This document shows, one piece after another, positions 1 through 9,793 of a stretch of 64,000 bases of DNA (its first letter is position 1; every line of letters starts with the position of its first letter). The DNA comes from Shouchella rhizosphaerae (GTDB lineage Bacteria > Bacillota > Bacilli > Bacillales > Bacillaceae_D): positions 248,001 to 312,000 of the forward strand of contig NZ_FRBS01000002.1 of NCBI RefSeq assembly GCF_900142675.1. The letters are read 5' to 3'. Below the pieces are notes generated by a model that was not told the origin of the DNA, made no database searches, and worked only from the letters and a program-made list of their open reading frames with translations. The position numbers and the translations under genes are program-made.

Positions 1-36
1 AAAAGCAGAGCTGTTTTTTTGAAACGGCCCTGCTTT
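1..36. terminator. Possible terminator hairpin at the window edge
   Basis: An AAAGCAG / CTGCTTT inverted repeat with an inner GTTT/AAAC pairing lies just beyond the stop of the surface-protein gene. On the minus strand it runs into a short T tract cut off by the window edge. It could terminate that gene or a gene outside the window. Confidence 0.3.
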
Positions 37-61
37 CCATTTGATTTACGAAGAGCCACTT

Positions 62-1195
62 TTAAGCGACCTTCTTCTCACGAAGGAGGCGGCGGAAGAT
101 AAGGACACCAGCAAGGGACATTCCGATGCCGATCAGCATATAAAGGGGATAGTTTGTCGCTGTTTTTGGCATTTTGGCACCATTTGCTGTTTTTGTCACT
201 TTGCCGTTCTCATCACGTTCCGCTTTTTTGCCGCCGTCGTTATGATTGGCGTCGTTTCCAGCTTTTGCCGGAAGAGGAGCCTCATCTTTGCCAGGAAGCG
301 CCGACTCCAATGATGGTTTTTTTGGCTTATCTTTTAGGCCTTTATCAATTTGAGTGACGTCATCAACGATTTTTTTGACAAAATGAGAATTGAACATTTC
401 CGCGGTAATATAAAAATCGGCCAAGAATGATCCATCCGCATCGTATAGCTCGACCAATAAGTCGTACCCTTTAATCGCATTGCCGCTCATTAGCTCTTTA
501 TAGCTAATTGGCTTTGGATCTTCGCCAACGCGGTCAAGGTAATACTTTGGATGAAGGTCAAGGACAGATATTGCTTTTTCGCCAATAGCGAACAGTTCAG
601 CAACATCGGCAGCCGACAGTTCGCGGATTGATTCAAAGCCGTCAAATGCGTACGCACGTTGTTTCAAGTCATCGAGTTCGGCGGATAAGTTCGGATTGGT
701 TTCCTGAATATACCAAAAATGCTCATAAAGCGCCCACTCTTCTTCATCACTTAAAGAAAACTCTGACAAAAATCCTGAGAAATCAGGGTAATATGGTTCG
801 TTGCCCCATTCATCTTCTAATGTGATAATGACATGGACAACCATGTAAAACGTGTTGTAAAACAATAAGTCGCTTGGAGGCAGGCCGAGCCATTCTTCAA
901 GAAGCTCGTCCAACTCTTGGCGAGTAAGGTCAAATTCAGCAGCGATCTCATTAATGCCTTCTTCTGTTAGCCGTGGGCCTAAAAATTCGGCAAGCTCACT
1001 TACATCGGTAAAATCATAAAAAGTCGTGCCTTCCCACCAATACATCAAGTGTTCAGCTAAGTCTTTTTCGCTTACGCCAACATCTTCTAAATAAGCCGTA
1101 AACTCCTCATTGTCAAATCCATGGGCAAGGCTGGCCGCTGGAGCGGAAAAAAGAAAGAGTAGAGTGAAAATTGCTGTAAATAACGACTTCTTCAT
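62..1195 (-). CDS. Processed acidic surface protein with sortase-type C-terminus
   Basis: The 377-residue product starts at the ATG preceded by GGGAGGAAC; an in-frame ATG 29 codons upstream lacks such a site. Residues 1 to about 24 form a signal peptide ending ASLA. The mature region is rich in Glu and Asp. The C-terminus has, in order, a Lys/Asn-rich linker, the motif MPKTAT at about 342-347, a hydrophobic segment and the basic tail RRLLREKK, which is the layout of a cell-wall sorting signal. This fits the family of acidic surface proteins with an LPXTA-like motif processed by a class D sortase. No sortase gene is visible here; it may lie outside the window. The extracellular function is unknown. 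The first motif residue is Met rather than Leu, so sortase recognition is inferred. Confidence 0.72.
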   Translation of the reverse strand: MKKSLFTAIFTLLFLFSAPAASLAHGFDNEEFTAYLEDVGVSEKDLAEHLMYWWEGTTFYDFTDVSELAEFLGPRLTEEGINEIAAEFDLTRQELDELLEEWLGLPPSDLLFYNTFYMVVHVIITLEDEWGNEPYYPDFSGFLSEFSLSDEEEWALYEHFWYIQETNPNLSAELDDLKQRAYAFDGFESIRELSAADVAELFAIGEKAISVLDLHPKYYLDRVGEDPKPISYKELMSGNAIKGYDLLVELYDADGSFLADFYITAEMFNSHFVKKIVDDVTQIDKGLKDKPKKPSLESALPGKDEAPLPAKAGNDANHNDGGKKAERDENGKVTKTANGAKMPKTATNYPLYMLIGIGMSLAGVLIFRRLLREKKVA

Positions 1196-1468
1196 TTTGT
1201 TCCTCCCATATTCAATTGTCATTTTTATCCGTGCATATGAATTATATAAACATGATCGCTTAATGTCACGACTTATTTTCATATTTTATAAAAATTTTAT
1301 AATAGAGGCTGCTTTTGCCAAAAAACGACGAAATTCGCTTGTCTTGTTGAAGAGGGCAACGGCGAGGAGGCCGCCACTTTTTCTCAAAGGCAGAGAGGAT
1401 GAATGGGCGTGGCGTTTTATGATACACTAGTGTTTAGCTAAAATGAAATTTGGGAGGGCCGATAAAAC

Positions 1469-2026
1469 GTGGATTTGCTCAATAATGATAACTTAAAGAA
1501 AGCGAAGAAAAAGTCTTCCAGTTTTACGATATTAAGCAATGATTCAACAGACGGACACGGTGGCTATGGCGCTGGGGTCATCAACCTCGACAATGTGACG
1601 CCGCTATTTATTGATATTGAAGAGAAAGAAGCGTTTGTGGATATGGGTGCCCTCCATGCCCGCTCGGCAGTTGAGAAGCGTGTGAAATTTATCGCTGACG
1701 AAGAGGCGGTGCCAAAAGAAGGGCTAAAACGGTACTGGCTTGTGTGGGTCACAATCGACACAAAGGATAAAAAGCCATACTATAGTGGAGTTGCAGCCTG
1801 TTACATGACAGTCAACAAGCAGGCGAAACGGGGATACAAGAGCATGCCGGAACATGTGAACCATATGGATAAATCGTTAAAAGGCAAATTGGTTGTCAGC
1901 CAAATGGATGATTCGTCACGCCAAGTGCTAAAGGCGTTTTTGAAAAACCATAATGAAGAAATGTGGAACCATTCTTCGCAGGAACTCCATGAGGCCCTTG
2001 AATCAAGCGAAAATGTGAACAACTAA
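1469..2026 (+). CDS. ywhD: YwhD family protein
   Basis: The 185-residue soluble protein has no signal peptide or membrane segment. It starts with GTG behind GGGAGG. It resembles YwhD of Bacillus subtilis in length and sequence as I recall it, and lies near the speE-speB-pbpG group as ywhD does there. Conserved-looking stretches are GHGGYGAGVINLDNV near the N-terminus and RYWLVWVTID near the middle. The biochemical role of the family is not known to me. A strong bidirectional hairpin about 90 bases downstream ends the transcript. Confidence 0.82.
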   Translation: MDLLNNDNLKKAKKKSSSFTILSNDSTDGHGGYGAGVINLDNVTPLFIDIEEKEAFVDMGALHARSAVEKRVKFIADEEAVPKEGLKRYWLVWVTIDTKDKKPYYSGVAACYMTVNKQAKRGYKSMPEHVNHMDKSLKGKLVVSQMDDSSRQVLKAFLKNHNEEMWNHSSQELHEALESSENVNN

Positions 2027-2114
2027 TGAACAAGTTGCCGAAAATCTTGTACTCTTTTTTCGCTTCGGCTACGCTAGAGACATGGATGAACATCCTGACG
2101 ATAAGTACTAGGAC

Positions 2115-2154
2115 AAAAAAGCAGCGGAAGGGCTCTCCTTCCGCTGCTTTTTTT
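2115..2154. terminator. Bidirectional terminator between ywhD and pepF
   Basis: The arms GCAGCGGAAGG and CCTTCCGCTGC form a perfect 11-bp stem with a 5-base loop, flanked by six A on the left and seven T on the right. It therefore works on both strands for the two converging genes. The pepF stop codon lies at its right edge. Confidence 0.92.
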
Positions 2155-3940
2155 ATAGCTGTTTTAGTTCCTCAACGAGTGCAGAGAAGCGCGCCATCGC
2201 GGCTTGCACTGGCTCAGGCGTCGTTAAGTCGACACCTGCTTTTTTTAGCAGTTCGAGTGGCTCGTCGGAACTGCCGCTTTGCAAAAAGGTCATATAAGCG
2301 TCGAGTGCGCCTTCTTCACCGTCTAAAATGGCTGTGGCGATTTTGATTGCTGAAGCAAAGCCAGTCGCATACTGGTAAACGTAAAAAGCCCTGTAAAAAT
2401 GGGGAATGCGCGACCAGCCGTATTTGACTTCGTCATCAAACACAATGTCTGGGCCATTGTAGGTACGGAACAACTGTTCATAAAGCTCATTTAAGCTCTC
2501 TGCATTAAGCGGTTCACCTGCTTCCGCTCGTTCGTGCGTTTGCTTTTCAAAATCAGCAAACATCACTTGTGTAAAAAAGGTTCCGCGGAATTGCTCAATA
2601 AAATGGTTCAGTAAATAGGCGCGCATTTTCTTGTCGCTTGTTTCTTTCAGCAAATAGTTAATTAGCAACACTTCATTCACCGTGGAAGCCACTTCAGCGA
2701 CAAAAATTCGATAATTGGCCGTAATTTGTGGTTGGTATTTGCTGGAATAGTAGCTGTGCATGGCATGGCCCATTTCATGAACGAGTGTAAACAAGCTGTT
2801 TAAGTCATCATGGTGGTTGAGCAATACGAAAGGATGGACACCGTAGACGCCCATATTGTAAGCACCAGACCGTTTTCCTGGTGTTTCGCGCACATCAATG
2901 TAACGCTTTTCCTTAAACTCTTTTAATTTGGCGATGTAATCGTCACCAAGAGGCTTTAGCGCTTTCAGCATCGTTTCATACGCTTCTTCATATGAAATTT
3001 CCGCTTTCACACCAGGAACAATTGGCGCATTCAAATCATATTGCCGCAATTCATCGAGGCCAAGTTTTTGTTTGCGGAGGCGCGCATATTCATGGAGCGG
3101 TGCAATATTCGCTTTAGCCGCATCAATCAATTGGTCATAGACGCTTTGCTCAATGTTGTCGGCAAATAAAGCTTTATGGAGAGCCGATTCGTATTGACGA
3201 ACTTTCGCCAATGTGACATTTGTTTTGATTTCTGCTGACAGCGTCGTTGCAATCGTATTGTTTAATTCCACGTACGGCTTGTAGTAAGCTTTGTATGCTT
3301 CTTTCCGCTTGTTTCGGTCTTCGTCTTCGATGAGCTTTGAATACATGCCCCTTGTCAGTTGCACTTGCTGGCCATTGTCGTCTGTCACCACGCCAAACTG
3401 AATATCGGCATTGTTCAGCATATTGTATGTGTCGCCAGGGGCTTGAAAGGTTGCGCCTAATTGCGACAAAAGCTCTTCTTTTTCCTTTGTCAGCACATGT
3501 TTTTTAAAGCGGAATGACTTCCACAATTCATCCTCGAAATAGGCAAGTTTCTTTTCCGCAGAAATGTAAGCACGGAGCGTCTCTTCGCTTAAACTTAAAA
3601 GAAACGGCATGAAGAAGGAGGTGGATTCACTCACTTTTACGCTTAGTTGTGTCGCTTTGGCACTTAATTTTTGGGCATGGGCGTCGCGTGTGTCAATATC
3701 GGATAAAAACATCGTGTAGGCGAAAACTTTTCGCAACGTGAAGGAGAGCTTCTCTTGTGTTTCTAGGAAATCGAGCAAGCTTTTTGCGTCTTGAATCGCG
3801 CCATCAAATTGGTTTAACGTGTCCGCTAGCTGATAGCACTCGTCTACATCGGCCTGCCACGCTTGTTCGTCCGCATAAAGGTCGGTTAAGTCCCATTTTT
3901 CATGTTCAGGTACATCTTTACGGGATTTGTATGTACTCAA
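2153..3940 (-). CDS. pepF: Oligoendopeptidase F, M3B metallopeptidase
   Basis: This cytoplasmic zinc peptidase cleaves short oligopeptides. The zinc-binding HExxH motif appears as HEMGHAMH with the first His at about residue 388, and the third zinc ligand is expected in the downstream helix. I place the start at a TTG at 3940, because AAGGAG lies 8 bases before it; the ATG at 3958, six codons upstream, overlaps that ribosome site. The resulting 595 residues are normal for the family. The gene converges on ywhD and ends within the shared terminator. No operon partner is evident. Confidence 0.93.
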   Translation of the reverse strand: MSTYKSRKDVPEHEKWDLTDLYADEQAWQADVDECYQLADTLNQFDGAIQDAKSLLDFLETQEKLSFTLRKVFAYTMFLSDIDTRDAHAQKLSAKATQLSVKVSESTSFFMPFLLSLSEETLRAYISAEKKLAYFEDELWKSFRFKKHVLTKEKEELLSQLGATFQAPGDTYNMLNNADIQFGVVTDDNGQQVQLTRGMYSKLIEDEDRNKRKEAYKAYYKPYVELNNTIATTLSAEIKTNVTLAKVRQYESALHKALFADNIEQSVYDQLIDAAKANIAPLHEYARLRKQKLGLDELRQYDLNAPIVPGVKAEISYEEAYETMLKALKPLGDDYIAKLKEFKEKRYIDVRETPGKRSGAYNMGVYGVHPFVLLNHHDDLNSLFTLVHEMGHAMHSYYSSKYQPQITANYRIFVAEVASTVNEVLLINYLLKETSDKKMRAYLLNHFIEQFRGTFFTQVMFADFEKQTHERAEAGEPLNAESLNELYEQLFRTYNGPDIVFDDEVKYGWSRIPHFYRAFYVYQYATGFASAIKIATAILDGEEGALDAYMTFLQSGSSDEPLELLKKAGVDLTTPEPVQAAMARFSALVEELKQL

Positions 3941-4110
3941 GAAAATCACTCCTTGCATGTTTTTTCGTTCTAGTGTAGCACTTATCGCTGAAAATATGTT
4001 CGTTTCTGCTTTTTTGTATGAATTTTTGCTGGCGGTGGCAAAAATCGATTCATAAAAGTTATAAAAATAACGGTCACGTTCTATGTTATACTGAGGAAAA
4101 AGGCGGTGAC

Positions 4111-4935
4111 ATGATCATGCTCTCGTCAGAGCAAAAAAAAGCGATTCAAAGCCTTCAGGAAAAAGTGGAACAAGCTGACGGCATTAAGCTTAAATTAAAT
4201 TGGGACCTCTTAGAAGGTGAGCGTTCCTTAAACGGCACGGAAGACTATTTTTATTATAATGAAAAAGGAGAGCTGCTTGGTTATTTAGCAGTTTATTTCT
4301 TTGGCAATAAAATGGAATGCTGCGGTATGGTCGATCCCGCTGCAAGAAGGCGCGGCATAGGTCGAATGCTTCTTGATCAAGCCGCCTCTGACTGGCAAGG
4401 AAAGACGAAACAATTTCTGTTGAATAGCCCGACTGATTCAGAAAGCGGCATCGCGTTTATGAAGGCAGTTGGAGCGGAGTACGCGTTTACGGAAAAGCAG
4501 CTCGTATGCCGAGAAGTTCCGATTCCTTACACGAAAAAAGGAATTCGCATCCGGCCGGCAGTATCAAACGATGAAGAGCGGATTTATGAACTTGATGCAG
4601 AAGGGTTCCATATGACAAAGGACGAAGCGAAGGCGCTTCATCATAATAACCCTACATGGGTTACATATATGATTGAAGAAGACAACCACCCAGTTGGCAA
4701 GCTCAGCATTAGCCGCCAAGATCAGGAAAGTTGGATATATGCTTTTGTTTTAACAAAAGAGAAGCGAGGACAAGGCATAGGCCGGGCAGCTCTGACTGAT
4801 ATTGTCCACCGTGAAGTCTCGAATGGCAAAACGGTATGGCTGGATGTCGTTTGCACGAACGAAGCGGCTCTAACGTTGTATCATACATGCGGTTTTACTG
4901 AGGTCGGTTCCCAAACATACTATACATTAAAATAG
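4111..4935 (+). CDS. Tandem GNAT-domain acetyltransferase
   Basis: The 274-residue protein contains two GNAT folds. The first (about 20-130) has the acetyl-CoA motif RRRGIGRMLLDQA, and the second (about 150-274) has KRGQGIGRAALTDI. One half of such double-GNAT proteins may be catalytically silent; I cannot tell which. The start is an ATG directly after AAAGGCGGTGA; the frame is open upstream but has no ribosome site there. An alternative ATG lies two codons downstream. The substrate is unknown. The gene is monocistronic and converges on pbpG. Confidence 0.85.
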   Translation: MIMLSSEQKKAIQSLQEKVEQADGIKLKLNWDLLEGERSLNGTEDYFYYNEKGELLGYLAVYFFGNKMECCGMVDPAARRRGIGRMLLDQAASDWQGKTKQFLLNSPTDSESGIAFMKAVGAEYAFTEKQLVCREVPIPYTKKGIRIRPAVSNDEERIYELDAEGFHMTKDEAKALHHNNPTWVTYMIEEDNHPVGKLSISRQDQESWIYAFVLTKEKRGQGIGRAALTDIVHREVSNGKTVWLDVVCTNEAALTLYHTCGFTEVGSQTYYTLK

Positions 4936-4956
4936 ATTGGCGCAAATGGTCGTAGC

Positions 4957-4970
4957 TGCGAGCGTTTGTC
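4957..4970 (-). repeat. Partial copy of dispersed intergenic repeat (copy A)
   Basis: Fourteen bases on the minus strand (GACAAACGCTCGCA) match exactly the core of the longer repeats at 30488 and 42558. The copy lies in the convergent gap between the acetyltransferase and pbpG, about 30 bases beyond the pbpG-side hairpin. Confidence 0.45.
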
Positions 4971-5000
4971 GATGCCCTCACTCAGACTGATAGAAGCTGA

Positions 5001-5028
5001 GAGCTGCACAAACGTGCAGCTCCTTTTC
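5001..5028. terminator. Terminator between acetyltransferase and pbpG
   Basis: The arms GAGCTGCAC and GTGCAGCTC form a perfect 9-bp stem with a four-base loop, followed on the plus strand by CTTTTC. The hairpin lies between two converging genes and may act on both. Confidence 0.7.
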
Positions 5029-5030
5029 GC

Positions 5031-7157
5031 TTATTCAGTGGCGGGACTCTCTTCACCTTCATCAAGAATGGTTGGCCCAGAGGGATCACTCGGGTCACCG
5101 TCTTCAATGCTAAACCATTTAAAAAACCGTTTGAAAAAGCCTGGATCTTTCGTTTCTGGCTCTTCTTGTAAGTCTTCGGCTGCCTCTGGCTCAGCGCAAG
5201 TATTTACAGGAGCAGTTCCTGCTAAAAAGTAAGTCGTGCGGCCATTAGGACAGGCGTCGCTCGTTAACAACCCAGTGTGGGGGTCAATGTCAACGGCTTC
5301 AACCCCTGGCGGTTCTTTAAACGGAAGCTTTAGTTCATTGGCCATCGCTGCTTCCATAAAGTCCGCCCAAATCCGTTTCGAGATTTGCCCTTCAACCGAT
5401 TGATTGATGTCTTTGTCTTTATCAAAACCAACCCACACAGCAGTAACAAGCTGTGGTGTATAGCCAACCATCCAGCTGTCCCGAGGTGTTGATCCAGATT
5501 TTCCGGCTGTCGGATGCGTTAGCTGTGCGGCTACGCTTGCACCGGTAACCGATGTGTAGCTGTTTAGCGCCGGTTCAAATACGCCGCGCAACATGTCGGT
5601 CAGCACAAAGGCTGTATCTTCACGGAGGACTTGGCGGACAGGCGGTTTTTGTTCGTAGACTTTGTTTCCCTCGCCGTCACGCACTTGGCGTATGAATACC
5701 GGTTCCCGTTGTTTTCCTCCGTCGGCTAAAGCCGCGTAAGCATTGGCGATATCGAGGACGGTGACAGGTTGTGCCCCTAAAGCAAGGGAAGGGCGGTTTT
5801 CAAATGTACCAAGTCCCAGTTTTTCAGAGACATTTACTAGTTCGTCTGTGCCAATAGACAAATGCGTTTTCATCGCATAAATATTGTCTGAGTAAGCGAT
5901 GGCTTCAAGCATTGTAATAAAATCATTGGCGTAAATGTCGTTGTAGTTACTCGGAGCGTAGTCTTCTCGGCCATCATCATAGGAAAAGGATGTCGCTTCA
6001 CTTAAAAACGTCGATACGGGCGTAAAACCGTTCTCGAGTGCAGCGTAATACAAAAATGGTTTAATGGTCGACCCAGGGTTGCGCATGGCCTGTGTAGCGC
6101 GGTTATAGGAACTTTCATTGTAATCTGTGCCGCCGACAAGCGCCTTTACTTCCCCATTGCGTGGGTCCATGGCGATCAGGGCGACTTGCAGCCCGTTGTC
6201 GGGCATATGCTTTTCGACCAAATCTTCGGCCTGTTGCTGCAAGGCGGGATCAAGCGTCGTCTCAATGATCAGTCCACCTGTGTCAACGGCCGCTTCGTCC
6301 ATTTGCGCTTCATTGTGTAGCAGCGCTTTAACATGGTCTTGAAAATAAGGCGCGATTTCTTCTTCCTCTTTATCAGCTTCGTCCGCAAAAACCAGTTTTT
6401 CCGCTTTTGCTTTGTCTGCTTCTGCCTCCTCAATCATGCCTTCCCCAACCATGCTATCCAAAATCAGCTCTTGCCTGCTTTTCGCTTTTTCGAGATCATT
6501 CAATGGCGAATAGTAGCTTGGTCCTTTCGGAATGCCTGCAAGCATTGCCGCTTCTGCCAATGACACGTCTTTTGCCGATTTCCCAAAGAAATGCTGTGCA
6601 GCTGCTTCAACTCCATAGGCGCCATGCCCATAATAGACGGTGTTTAAGTAACCAGCTAAAATCTCGTCTTTTGAAAAATTCATCTCCAGACGGAGTGCGT
6701 AAAGCAGCTCATTCCATTTTCGCATATAGGTTTTTTCGTGGCTCAAATAAAGGTTACGTGCGTATTGTTGTGTAATGGTGCTCGCCCCTTGTGCTTTTGA
6801 GCCAGATTGCAAATTGGCAAGGAGCGCTCCGCCGATTCGTTTAAGGTCAAAGCCGTAATGGGAGTAAAACTTTCGGTCTTCAATCGCGATTGTTGCTTGC
6901 AACAAATAAGGTGACATTTCTGTTAGCGGGAGAGAAAAGCGGTTTTGACCGGCTTCTTCTTTCCCCATAACCGTTCCGTCTGCCGCCAAAAACTGTGTTG
7001 TTTGCACGGCGTCAATTGGTGGGGGGCCTTGCATGCGCGTATAAGATAATAATAGAATAATGCCTAACGCGATGACGATAAGAGAAAGCAACAAAAGCCG
7101 CCAAATAAGCCTGATTTTGCGAAAGCGTTTCCGCTTTTTGCGCGTAACTGTCTGCAT
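5031..7157 (-). CDS. pbpG: Class A penicillin-binding protein (PBP 2d type)
   Basis: The 708-residue bifunctional cell-wall enzyme polymerises glycan strands and cross-links stem peptides. A basic N-terminus and a membrane anchor (about 18-40) precede the GT51 glycosyltransferase domain, whose catalytic Glu is E93 in EDRKF; GASTITQQ follows. The transpeptidase domain has STIK with Ser at about 363, an SDN motif, and KSGS in place of the usual KTG(T/S). A negatively charged, proline-containing tail ends the protein. It is divergent from speE, as pbpG (ywhE) is in B. subtilis, where it acts during sporulation; the same role here is inferred from position. Confidence 0.9.
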   Translation of the reverse strand: MQTVTRKKRKRFRKIRLIWRLLLLSLIVIALGIILLLSYTRMQGPPPIDAVQTTQFLAADGTVMGKEEAGQNRFSLPLTEMSPYLLQATIAIEDRKFYSHYGFDLKRIGGALLANLQSGSKAQGASTITQQYARNLYLSHEKTYMRKWNELLYALRLEMNFSKDEILAGYLNTVYYGHGAYGVEAAAQHFFGKSAKDVSLAEAAMLAGIPKGPSYYSPLNDLEKAKSRQELILDSMVGEGMIEEAEADKAKAEKLVFADEADKEEEEIAPYFQDHVKALLHNEAQMDEAAVDTGGLIIETTLDPALQQQAEDLVEKHMPDNGLQVALIAMDPRNGEVKALVGGTDYNESSYNRATQAMRNPGSTIKPFLYYAALENGFTPVSTFLSEATSFSYDDGREDYAPSNYNDIYANDFITMLEAIAYSDNIYAMKTHLSIGTDELVNVSEKLGLGTFENRPSLALGAQPVTVLDIANAYAALADGGKQREPVFIRQVRDGEGNKVYEQKPPVRQVLREDTAFVLTDMLRGVFEPALNSYTSVTGASVAAQLTHPTAGKSGSTPRDSWMVGYTPQLVTAVWVGFDKDKDINQSVEGQISKRIWADFMEAAMANELKLPFKEPPGVEAVDIDPHTGLLTSDACPNGRTTYFLAGTAPVNTCAEPEAAEDLQEEPETKDPGFFKRFFKWFSIEDGDPSDPSGPTILDEGEESPATE

Positions 7158-7234
7158 GACTTTTCATCCTTTCCCCGGCAACTTGTTTAGTATACAGTTT
7201 GGGAAAAAAGCGGTTTTTTTAAACCTTGTTGTCT

Positions 7235-7262
7235 TTGCAATTCGTAACGCATCCGCTATACT
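7235..7262 (+). promoter_or_regulatory. Sigma-A promoter of speE-speB
   Basis: TTGCAA and TATACT are separated by 16 bases, about 55 bases before the speE start codon, in the gap between the divergent pbpG and speE genes. Confidence 0.65.
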
Positions 7263-7317
7263 TGCTTTGGGCGTAAGGAAAAATCATATGCCTAGCGAGA
7301 TATGAGAGGTGACAAGC

Positions 7318-8145
7318 ATGGAGTTTTGGTTTACAGAAAAACAAACAGAACGATTTGGCATTACGATGAAGATAAAACGGACGCTTCACACGGAGAAGAC
7401 AGACTTCCAACAGCTTGATATGGTGGAAACGGAAGAGTTTGGCAACATGTTGCTTCTTGACGGCATGGTAATGACGACAGAAAAGGATGAATTTGTTTAC
7501 CATGAAATGGTGACACATGTCCCTTTATTCACGCACCCGAACCCGAAGCATGTCCTTGTAGTAGGTGGCGGCGATGGCGGGGCGATCCGAGAAATTCTTA
7601 AGCATCCTTCTGTTGAAAAAGCGACGTTGGTCGATATTGATGGGAAGGTCATTGAATACTCGAAAACCTATTTGCCGACAATTGCCTGTGCTTTAGAAGA
7701 TGAACGTGTTGACGTGAAAGTCGCTGACGGGTTTATGCATATCGCCCAATCAGCAAATGAGTATGACGTGATTATGGTCGATTCGACGGAGCCTGTCGGA
7801 CCAGCTGCTAAACTGTTTGAGCGTGGGTTTTATGAAGGGATTTCCAAAGCGTTAAAAGAAGATGGCATTTTTGTTGCGCAAACGGATAACCCATGGTTCC
7901 ATCAGGAACTAGTGTCTAATGTGTACAAAGACGTAAAAGAGATCTTTCCGATTACCCGTTTGTACACCGCCAATATTCCTACCTACCCAAGCGGCATGTG
8001 GACGTTTACGATCGGTTCTAAAAAACACGATCCTCTTGCTGTAGAAGCAACGCGCTTTCATGATGTCCAAACGAAATATTATACGCCAGACATCCACCGT
8101 GCCGCGTTTGTACTGCCGAAATTCGTCCAGGACTTACTTAAATAG
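7318..8145 (+). CDS. speE: Spermidine synthase
   Basis: The enzyme transfers an aminopropyl group from decarboxylated S-adenosylmethionine to putrescine. The 275-residue product matches Bacillus SpeE closely. [16 protein letters not shown] is the nucleotide-binding loop, followed by [15 protein letters not shown] and the catalytic-region motif [11 protein letters not shown] chose the ATG at 7318 because AGAGGTGA lies 6 bases upstream; an in-frame GTG nine bases earlier overlaps that site. The gene is the first of a two-gene polyamine operon with speB, whose ribosome site overlaps the speE stop codon. Confidence 0.95.
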   Translation: MEFWFTEKQTERFGITMKIKRTLHTEKTDFQQLDMVETEEFGNMLLLDGMVMTTEKDEFVYHEMVTHVPLFTHPNPKHVLVVGGGDGGAIREILKHPSVEKATLVDIDGKVIEYSKTYLPTIACALEDERVDVKVADGFMHIAQSANEYDVIMVDSTEPVGPAAKLFERGFYEGISKALKEDGIFVAQTDNPWFHQELVSNVYKDVKEIFPITRLYTANIPTYPSGMWTFTIGSKKHDPLAVEATRFHDVQTKYYTPDIHRAAFVLPKFVQDLLK

Positions 8146-8156
8146 GAGGCTTTTAC

Positions 8157-9035
8157 ATGCGATTTGACGAGGCATACTCAGGCAAAGTGTTTATTATGAG
8201 CCGCGCCAGTTATGAAGAGGCAGATGCCGTCATTTACGGCATGCCGATGGACTGGACCGTTTCCTTTCGTCCAGGTTCCCGTTTTGGCCCGGCGCGGATC
8301 CGTGAAGCTTCCTTAGGGCTTGAAGAATACAGCCCCTATGCCGACAAGCATTTGGAAGAAATCAACTATTTTGATGCAGGCGACATTCCTTTGCCATTTG
8401 GCAATGCAGCGCGAAGCCTAGACATTGTGGAGGAATACGTTGATTCCCTTTTAGCAGATGGCAAGTTCCCTCTAGGCCTGGGCGGCGAACATTTGCTGTC
8501 ATGGCCGATTTTTAAAGCGATGTACCGGAAATATCCCGACTTAGCGATCATCCATATTGATGCCCATGCTGACTTGCGCGAACAATATGAAGGCGAGGCG
8601 CTATCCCATTCTACGCCGATTCGCAAAGCGTGTGAGCTAATTGGAGCCGAGAACGTTTATTCATTTGGCATCCGCTCAGGCATGCGTGAGGAATTTGCTT
8701 ACGCAAAGGAAGCAGGCATGCATCTCTATAAATTTGACGTGGCAGAGCCGTTAAAAAACGTGCTGCCCCATCTATCAGGGCGGCCCGTTTACATTACGAT
8801 TGACATTGATGTATTGGATCCGGCACACGCGCCTGGCACAGGCACAGCCGAAGCTGGGGGGATTACGTCAAAAGAGCTGCTCGAAGCGCAAATGCTGCTC
8901 TCCCAAGCAGACATTCAAATTGTAGGCGCTGATCTCGTGGAAGTAGCACCAGCTTATGATCCGACTGAGCAAACAGCCATTGCTGCCAGCAAGTTTGTGC
9001 GTGAGATGCTTCTCGGTTGGGTGCATAAAAGATAA
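8157..9035 (+). CDS. speB: Agmatinase
   Basis: This 292-residue ureohydrolase splits agmatine into putrescine and urea, supplying the substrate for SpeE. The binuclear Mn ligands are visible as GGEH, HIDAHAD (first His at about residue 133) and TIDIDVLDPAHAPGTGT. GGAGG just before the ATG overlaps the speE stop, giving a tight two-gene operon. The order speE-speB is the reading order in this strand. Agmatinase and arginase are related; the adjacent speE and the length favour agmatinase. Confidence 0.94.
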   Translation: MRFDEAYSGKVFIMSRASYEEADAVIYGMPMDWTVSFRPGSRFGPARIREASLGLEEYSPYADKHLEEINYFDAGDIPLPFGNAARSLDIVEEYVDSLLADGKFPLGLGGEHLLSWPIFKAMYRKYPDLAIIHIDAHADLREQYEGEALSHSTPIRKACELIGAENVYSFGIRSGMREEFAYAKEAGMHLYKFDVAEPLKNVLPHLSGRPVYITIDIDVLDPAHAPGTGTAEAGGITSKELLEAQMLLSQADIQIVGADLVEVAPAYDPTEQTAIAASKFVREMLLGWVHKR

Positions 9036-9150
9036 AGAAACAAGAGATGCAGATTGCACCCCGTCCCTAAACCCAGTAAAATAGGAAAAAGAACGCGATT
9101 CGCGGATTTGTGTGCGGCTAGCAGATCATATAGAATGGATGTTTTGATGA

Positions 9151-9582
9151 ATGAAGCGAAAAGTGAAAATCTCTTTTCAAACTACGACATTTATACAAGG
9201 GCAACAGCCGGATGCGTTCTCGTTTGATACGGAAGGCGACCTTTATATAAAAGGGAGTGCCTCGTATTTGCGCTTTAAAGAAACACATGCCCATAAACAG
9301 GATGTATTTTCAACGATGAAATGGGACGGCCGCGAGCTCATGCTAATCCGGCAAGGGACGATCATTATGCGGCAAAGTTTTCTTGCAAAAGAAGAAACGT
9401 ATGGACGGTATGTCACGCCTGAAGCTTCATGGGAAACAAAAGCGCGGACAGATACATTGCTTGTGCAGCTGCCGACAGGAGCTAAACAAAAGGGCAGAAT
9501 TTATGTGCGCTACCAATTCTTCTTGCAAGGCCAGCTAACGGGAGAGCATGAAATCCGATTGGCAGTCGAACGAATCGAATAG
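9151..9582 (+). CDS. ywiB: DUF1934 family protein (YwiB)
   Basis: The 143-residue protein is rich in beta strands and resembles the calycin-like DUF1934 family. It lies directly before argS, as ywiB does in B. subtilis. The start ATG has only a weak ribosome site (GGATG). No catalytic motif is obvious and the function is unknown. A terminator follows. Confidence 0.8.
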   Translation: MKRKVKISFQTTTFIQGQQPDAFSFDTEGDLYIKGSASYLRFKETHAHKQDVFSTMKWDGRELMLIRQGTIIMRQSFLAKEETYGRYVTPEASWETKARTDTLLVQLPTGAKQKGRIYVRYQFFLQGQLTGEHEIRLAVERIE

Positions 9583-9595
9583 GTCAGAACAGGAT

Positions 9596-9632
9596 AATAC
9601 AAGGAATGTGCCAATCATCCTTGTATTTTTTT
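9596..9632 (+). terminator. Terminator of ywiB
   Basis: The arms AATACAAGGA and TCCTTGTATT form a 10-bp stem, followed by a run of T. It separates ywiB from argS. The remaining bases up to 9793 show no convincing further signal. Confidence 0.85.
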
Positions 9633-9793
9633 GCTCTGAAAGGCAGAAGCCCTTGAAGCTCGTTGCCTGATTCGGCTAAACTACGGATAGACAAGTCGGT
9701 TTCAGCCATTTTCTAATCCATAGCGACAAACGTGGATGGGGAGCACTTGATGGAATGAATACCAATTAGAGACAAATAAGGAGCCTATGAAGA

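Noticed and set aside
9755-9775. A weak ARG-box-like AATGAATA...AATT before argS
   Set aside because: Only a half-site quality match; no second site and no known ArgR control of argS that I could rely on.
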